From Brevibacillus choshinensis (GTDB lineage Bacteria > Bacillota > Bacilli > Brevibacillales > Brevibacillaceae): DNA of 64,000 bases. Below are positions 60,415 to 64,000 of the stretch, one piece after another; positions within the stretch are counted from its first letter, which is position 1, and the number at the start of each line of letters is the position of its first letter. Where the stretch lies: NCBI RefSeq assembly GCF_016811915.1, contig NZ_CP069127.1:1084001-1148000 (forward strand), given 5' to 3'. A program made the position numbers and the translations under genes. Below the pieces are notes generated by a model, which was given only the letters and a program-made list of their open reading frames with translations, did not search any database and was not told the DNA's origin.

Positions 60415-60941
60415 TCCTGCTGCAAGTATTTTGGGCCTTTTTCATCCCCAATATTTTGGGCTACGGTGGCGGTCCGCCGATCATTCCCCTCCTGCAAGCA
60501 GAAGTAGTCGATCATTACGGCTGGATGACGCTCGAGCAATTCGGAGATGTGCTCGCGCTAGGCAATGCGCTGCCAAGTCCGATTGCGACCAAGCTGGCGG
60601 GATATATCGGCTATCAGGTTGCTGGCATACCGGGTGCGATCGTCGCCCTGATTGCCACCATAGCCCCGACAGCGATCGCGATGGTGATTCTGTACAAATT
60701 TCTGCACCTCTTCAAAAACTCGCCGCAGGTATCGGCCATGACGCAGATCGTCCGCCCGATCGTAGCGGTACTTTTGGGGACGCTGGCCTTCCAGTTTTTC
60801 GCGAGCGCCTATCAGGCAACGGGAATCTGGCAAACGGCCGCGCTCACGGCGATCAGCCTCATCCTGCTGGAAAAGCTGAAGGTCCATCCGGGTATTGTGG
60901 TGGCGAGTGCGTTGATTTATGGGGGAGTCTTTTTGCAATAG
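60411..60941 (+). CDS. Chromate-transporter (CHR) family, half-size, second of pair
   Basis: 176 residues with FFIPNILGYGGGPPIIPLLQ and LGNALPSPIATKLAGYIGYQ. It pairs with the preceding gene, to which it is translationally coupled. It lacks the Lys-rich tail of the first, consistent with opposite membrane orientation. Confidence 0.88.
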   Translation: MILLQVFWAFFIPNILGYGGGPPIIPLLQAEVVDHYGWMTLEQFGDVLALGNALPSPIATKLAGYIGYQVAGIPGAIVALIATIAPTAIAMVILYKFLHLFKNSPQVSAMTQIVRPIVAVLLGTLAFQFFASAYQATGIWQTAALTAISLILLEKLKVHPGIVVASALIYGGVFLQ

Positions 60942-60975
60942 TCCGGGGGGCATATCTTCGAAAGCGTTGTTGTAT

Positions 60976-60993
60976 ATCGATAATCATATCGAT
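60976..60993. promoter_or_regulatory. Inverted repeat upstream of gntR
   Basis: ATCGATA-ATCA-TATCGAT, perfect 7-bp arms, 36 bp upstream of the gntR start. It does not carry the GTATAC core; it may be an autoregulatory site or part of a promoter. Confidence 0.4.
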
Positions 60994-61028
60994 TAAACTA
61001 AGGAAAACGACTCTCGGAGGTATACCAG

Positions 61029-61706
61029 ATGCCAGATGCGCCAGTTATTTGGAAAGACGAGGAATTGAGTCCGATTCGGGACAAGGTCTATCAATACATC
61101 AAGCAAGCGATCGTGCAAGGAATCTACAAATCGGGGGAACGGATCATCGAGCGGGAGCTGGCGGATCAGCTTAACGTAAGCCGCACTCCGATCCGTGAAG
61201 CCTTGTTCCGATTGGAATCCCAGGGCTTTGTCAAAACCTTGCCGCGCAAAGGCGTTGTCGTTTCCCAGCTCACTCCGGAGGAAGTCGTGGAAATTTTCAC
61301 AATTCTGGGCTCTCTGGAAAGCCTGGCGATGAAAATGGCCGCACAAAAAGCCACTCCGGAAGCTCGGGAGGAACTGAAGCGGATCATCGATGAGATCGAC
61401 GCTGAGTTTGCCAAGTCGGAAGTAAACCAGGAATATAAGAACTTTCACTTTGATATTAATGAAGTCATTTTTCGGGCTGCGCAAAGTCCTCGGCTGACAC
61501 AGATGCTGGACGGTCTGTCTGATTACATCCGTGCCTTTGTCCACCTGGGATACGAGCTCCCGGGCAGGCAGCGCAAGGCAATGGAAGAGCATCGGGAAAT
61601 CGCGATGGCTGTATACAATGGGCAAGCTGAATTGGTGGAGAGCTTGACGAAGATTCATTTGGAGAATTCCAAACGAGCGTATCTGGAAGCGCTCGACAAG
61701 CAATAG
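61029..61706 (+). CDS. GntR-family regulator, FCD subfamily
   Basis: 225 residues. Winged helix 15-80 (GERIIERELADQLNVSRTPI, REALFRLESQGFV) and FCD ligand domain 95-220 with FHFDINEVIFRAAQSP and the C-terminal EHREIAMAVYNGQAE, giving the D/H/H metal-site pattern. FCD proteins sense carboxylates and sugar acids. The gene lies inside the operon it probably controls and is the natural candidate to bind the GTATAC palindromes. Confidence 0.88.
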   Translation: MPDAPVIWKDEELSPIRDKVYQYIKQAIVQGIYKSGERIIERELADQLNVSRTPIREALFRLESQGFVKTLPRKGVVVSQLTPEEVVEIFTILGSLESLAMKMAAQKATPEAREELKRIIDEIDAEFAKSEVNQEYKNFHFDINEVIFRAAQSPRLTQMLDGLSDYIRAFVHLGYELPGRQRKAMEEHREIAMAVYNGQAELVESLTKIHLENSKRAYLEALDKQ

Positions 61707-61748
61707 GAGAAACTGTCCCACATTCTTACTGCAGATGGAGGTGTTTCT

Positions 61749-62033
61749 ATGCCGAACGTGATCTTACATCAGAACGGCCAAGTATACCAGCAAGAAATCA
61801 ATGCGAACAGCAACTTGGTCGTTTTGGCCGGAGTTAAAAAGTTCCCTCATCTGAAGTACGGATGTGGCATGGGCAAGTGTACCAAATGCACGGTAAAAGT
61901 ACTGGCAGGCGGAGAAGCTCTTCCTGAGCCGAACTGGAAGGAAACGAAAATGCTCGGGGAAAAAATTAGCCAGGGCTATCGATTGGCGTGCCAGCTCTAC
62001 ATCCAGGAAGACATCGAGATCTGCCAGGAATAA
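61749..62033 (+). CDS. Plant-type [2Fe-2S] ferredoxin
   Basis: 94 residues. Three clustered Cys in YGCGMGKCTKCTVKV and a fourth in RLACQLY form the 2Fe-2S site. It probably passes electrons to the diiron oxidase. No ferredoxin reductase is visible in the window. The ATG follows GGAGGTG. Confidence 0.9.
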   Translation: MPNVILHQNGQVYQQEINANSNLVVLAGVKKFPHLKYGCGMGKCTKCTVKVLAGGEALPEPNWKETKMLGEKISQGYRLACQLYIQEDIEICQE

Positions 62034-62082
62034 TCGCGAGTACGGCTTGTATCATGACATTCTAATACTGGAGGGTTTGAAG

Positions 62083-62382
62083 ATGAGCGAATACATTATG
62101 GTGTCCACAACGGAGCGGTACAAAACCGTGACGGAAAATCCGGATCTGGAAGTAGTCTCCGCATACGAATACTATTTCTTTGGCAAGAAAAAGACCACCT
62201 TCTCGATTTGCAAAATTAAGAACCCTGTTACGAGAATCGTGATTCAAGGTGTGTCGGAAGTATTCCCGGACAACAGCATCCCGCTCAAGGTATTCCCAAA
62301 ATTCGAGACGACAGCTGAGATCGAGAAAGAAATTTATGAGCTGGATCAGGACGGGGACAGTAAGATCGTAAAGGTGCATTGA
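62083..62382 (+). CDS. 99-residue conserved-looking protein of unknown function
   Basis: 99 residues from the ATG at 62083 (GGAGGG upstream). Mixed alpha/beta composition, one Cys, no membrane segment; aromatic patch YEYYFFGKKKTTFSICKI. Last gene before the operon terminator. I recognise no family. Its position after the ferredoxin suggests a small subunit or assembly factor of the oxidase system. Confidence 0.75.
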   Translation: MSEYIMVSTTERYKTVTENPDLEVVSAYEYYFFGKKKTTFSICKIKNPVTRIVIQGVSEVFPDNSIPLKVFPKFETTAEIEKEIYELDQDGDSKIVKVH

Positions 62383-62404
62383 TAGATGGAGCGACAAGGG
62401 CAGG

Positions 62405-62435
62405 GGCACAGGCTAAAACGTCTGTGCCTTTTGCT
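62405..62435 (+). terminator. Operon terminator
   Basis: GGCACAG-GCTAAAACGT-CTGTGCC followed by TTTTG, ending the oxidase operon. Confidence 0.75.
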
Positions 62436-62681
62436 GTCGAGAAAGTGGCTGCAGTGAGAGAAGCCTGCTTCCATTCTCCGCTCCGGGCTACGTCATGCAT
62501 GGGAGAGGTGAGTGTCGCTGAGAGGGACTTCACAGTCGCTCCGCCTATAAACATGCTTCTCTTGCGAACGGTTTCGTTTCATCGGGCATTTCTACGACCT
62601 TCTTTCAAAAAATGCACAACCAAACGGAAATCCCGTGAACATTCGTTTCCACAACGATCTTAGGCACAGGCTAAAAAGTCT
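62405..62681. repeat. Imperfect 19-bp direct repeat bracketing an empty segment
   Basis: GGCACAGGCTAAAACGTCT (62405-62423) and GGCACAGGCTAAAAAGTCT (62663-62681) differ at one base. The 240 bp between them carry no convincing gene. The second copy abuts the GNAT stop codon, as if the GNAT segment had been inserted or the terminator duplicated. Confidence 0.6.
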
Positions 62682-62682
62682 A

Positions 62683-63183
62683 TTACTGGTCATTCTTGTC
62701 TAGGATCAAAATAAATTCTTCAACCTCTTCACCGCGTGAGTCAGAAAACCCCTTGTCCTCACCAGATATCTGAAAACCACATTTTTGTAAAACACGGATT
62801 GAGGCGATATTATCTTTGGCCGCACGTGCATAAAGGGGGCGCTCATCTATATCGCTTAAAAACTGGAAAAGCGCCTTGGTTGCGATTCCGTTCCCCCAGT
62901 ATTCCTTTCCGATCCAATAACTTACTGCAGGCAAACCAAACTGTTCAAAGCTCGAGATGTGGCCAACTACTTGATCTTTGAAGAGTATGGTCTTTTTTTT
63001 GATCGTTTTGTCGCCAAAAATCTTGATCCAGTGGGCAGTGAACGCATCCCGATCGGTTGGGTCCTTGGTGGTAAAAGCTGCCATATAGTTGGCTGCCGAG
63101 TCGAGTTGCTGAACGAAAAATACGGGGAGATCATCCTCTATGACATCCCGTAACAGGACATCGTTTGTGGATTCATTTTCCAA
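62683..63183 (-). CDS. GNAT-family acetyltransferase (RimJ/RimL type)
   Basis: 166 residues from a TTG at 63183, 5-6 nt after AGAGGTGA (the GTG at 63192 lies within that site). VSYWIGKEYWGNGIATKAL is the acetyl-CoA site and YARAAKDNIASIRVLQKCGF the C-terminal motif. It is visibly richer in A+T than the flanking operon and interrupts it, suggesting separate acquisition. Confidence 0.85.
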   Translation of the reverse strand: MENESTNDVLLRDVIEDDLPVFFVQQLDSAANYMAAFTTKDPTDRDAFTAHWIKIFGDKTIKKKTILFKDQVVGHISSFEQFGLPAVSYWIGKEYWGNGIATKALFQFLSDIDERPLYARAAKDNIASIRVLQKCGFQISGEDKGFSDSRGEEVEEFILILDKNDQ

Positions 63184-63269
63184 TAAAATCACCTCTTGTG
63201 ATTAATTGAAATAATTGTAACAGAGATTTTGATTCATAGACAAATATGGTTTAACAGAGCCTAAAACAA

Positions 63270-63340
63270 AAAAATGCATCCCCGGACACCGTCATGGAAA
63301 GAGCGCCCGTCGCTCCATGGTTCCTGGGAATGCATCTGTT
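63270..63340 (-). terminator. Terminator after the second ferredoxin
   Basis: ATGCATTCCC...GGGGATGCAT followed on the minus strand by TTTTTTTG; the long loop contains an inner GCCATGG-type hairpin. Confidence 0.65.
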
Positions 63341-63370
63341 TGACAAACTATTCGGAAAAAGAGAAGCAGC

Positions 63371-63706
63371 TTACTGCGCAGCGTTAATCCGTCTCTGGGC
63401 AATTTTGTTCAGGCGGTCCACGTCTTCTTCGCCCCAAGAAACGGTGACATCTCCGGTGACAAAGGTTTGGCATGCCAAACGGTACCCCTGCGCAATCTTG
63501 TCATTTCCCAAACGATCAACCTCTTTTTTCATGACCCTGCTGAGGTTTTCCTGCCCATCCACAATCTGTACGCGACAGGTTCCGCATAGTCCGCCGCCGC
63601 ATTTGAATGGAACGGCTCCCTCGTACCGAATGGAAGTTCGCAGAAGATTCGCGTCTTTATCCACCTGAATAGTCTTACCTGACGTATGAAAAGTGATAGA
63701 TGGCAC
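63371..63706 (-). CDS. Plant-type [2Fe-2S] ferredoxin, second copy
   Basis: 111 residues from the GTG at 63706, after GGGAGGG; the frame extends 13 codons further. FKCGGGLCGTCRVQIVDG and RLACQTF supply the four cluster Cys. It differs clearly from the ferredoxin at 61749. Divergent from the aspartate-dehydrogenase-like gene with a GTATAC palindrome between them, so it belongs to the same regulon. Confidence 0.9.
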   Translation of the reverse strand: MPSITFHTSGKTIQVDKDANLLRTSIRYEGAVPFKCGGGLCGTCRVQIVDGQENLSRVMKKEVDRLGNDKIAQGYRLACQTFVTGDVTVSWGEEDVDRLNKIAQRRINAAQ

Positions 63707-63754
63707 AAGCTTCCCTCCCTCATGGTTATAGAACAAGTATATCATAGAGGTTTG

Positions 63755-63776
63755 GTTTATGGTATACCAAATACAA
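63755..63776. promoter_or_regulatory. Putative GntR operator d
   Basis: The palindrome GGTATACC (63761-63768) sits in TTTATGGTATACCAAATACA, sharing the GGTATAC core of operators b and c. It lies between the divergent ferredoxin and dehydrogenase genes. Confidence 0.55.
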
Positions 63777-63840
63777 TATTTTTGTTATGATAGAAAAAAG
63801 AAGTCATCTCGTAAAATCATTCATGCTCACAGGAGGGTAT

Positions 63841-64000
63841 ATGCTCAAAATTGGAGTCATTGGCTACGGAACGATAGGCGAGGATGTCGTGCAAGCAATC
63901 GGACAAGATCCGGTGGGAGGAATACAGGTAGCGTCCATCCTGGTGCGGGATCGATCCAAATACCAGGTGCCCGCATCGCTTCAATCACTCATGACGGAGC
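63841..64000 (+). CDS. Aspartate dehydrogenase-like oxidoreductase (N-terminal part only)
   Basis: 53 residues before the window ends. KIGVIGYGTIGEDVVQAIG is a Rossmann GxGxxG site matching L-aspartate dehydrogenase (NadX-type) N-termini. The ATG follows AGGAGGG. It may release ammonia from an amino-acid intermediate or do the reverse. The identification rests on the N-terminus alone. Confidence 0.65.
   Translation, partial: MLKIGVIGYGTIGEDVVQAIGQDPVGGIQVASILVRDRSKYQVPASLQSLMTE

Overview
The window reads as a chromosomal segment of a spore-forming Bacillota, most likely Brevibacillus or a close Paenibacillaceae relative. The reasons are moderate G+C, strong AGGAGG-type ribosome sites with many TTG/GTG starts, a T-box leader, a c-di-AMP (ydaO) riboswitch, a lysine riboswitch, a YyaC-type sporulation gene, a Rok-like DNA-binding protein, PerR- and cre-like sites, and tightly overlapping (ATGA/GTGA) operons. 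I found no rRNA, tRNA, CRISPR array, transposase or prophage structural gene.

Layout. 1-7.8 kb: on the minus strand, ppx, ppk, a nicotinamidase-like hydrolase and a NadD-like adenylyltransferase (cut by the window edge); on the plus strand, a consensus sigma-A promoter and T-box leader drive an Lrp-type regulator and an alanine-type aminotransferase. 7.9-10.2 kb: two copies of an HxlR regulator plus NQO-type quinone reductase module. 10.2-12.4 kb: c-di-AMP riboswitch and KimA potassium importer. 12.5-16.8 kb: a purine-nucleoside regulon (NupC-type transporter, TrmB-type regulator, DeoD, MFS permease) sharing a GTTACT-N8-AGTAAC operator. 16.9-19.0 kb: LrgAB/CidAB pair with a LysR regulator, followed by a strongly nested inverted repeat. 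19.5-22.8 kb: lysine-riboswitch-controlled LysP and a SpeD-SpeE fusion with a coupled leader ORF. 22.9-30.2 kb: small regulators and stress genes (DinB, CGNR protein, IMPase-like/TrmB pair, an S24-like/ImmA/XRE module, Rok-like protein, Dps, and an extreme poly-Asp/Glu protein). 30.2-38.3 kb: molybdenum-cofactor/formate block (mobA, fdhD, OFA antiporter, DUF2294, FdhF/YdeP oxidoreductase, moeA, mobB). 38.3-46 kb: flavohaemoglobin with an FNR-type promoter, two divergent Crp/Fnr regulators, a peroxiredoxin, an MBL hydrolase, PepF and a small zinc-ribbon protein. 45.4-52.4 kb: a GNAT/LpxL-like acyltransferase pair, a YfhP-like membrane protein, a DapA homologue with LysR, and an ArsR-type regulator with an MFS pump.

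52.4-64 kb holds what I regard as the best candidate for an undescribed system. GTATAC-centred palindromes (GGTATACAATATACC and ATTGTATACAAT types) lie before a transporter, a creatininase-like amidohydrolase with a second permease, a long operon (haem-oxygenase-like diiron oxidase, aldehyde dehydrogenase, HbpS/GlcG protein, two half-size ChrA-type permeases, GntR regulator, [2Fe-2S] ferredoxin, 99-residue orphan), and between a second ferredoxin and an aspartate-dehydrogenase-like gene that runs off the end. The inferred logic is GntR-controlled uptake, ring or amide opening, oxygen-dependent diiron oxidation fed by ferredoxin, and aldehyde oxidation of an unidentified, probably nitrogen-containing substrate. 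The genes and palindromes are visible; the pathway is inference.
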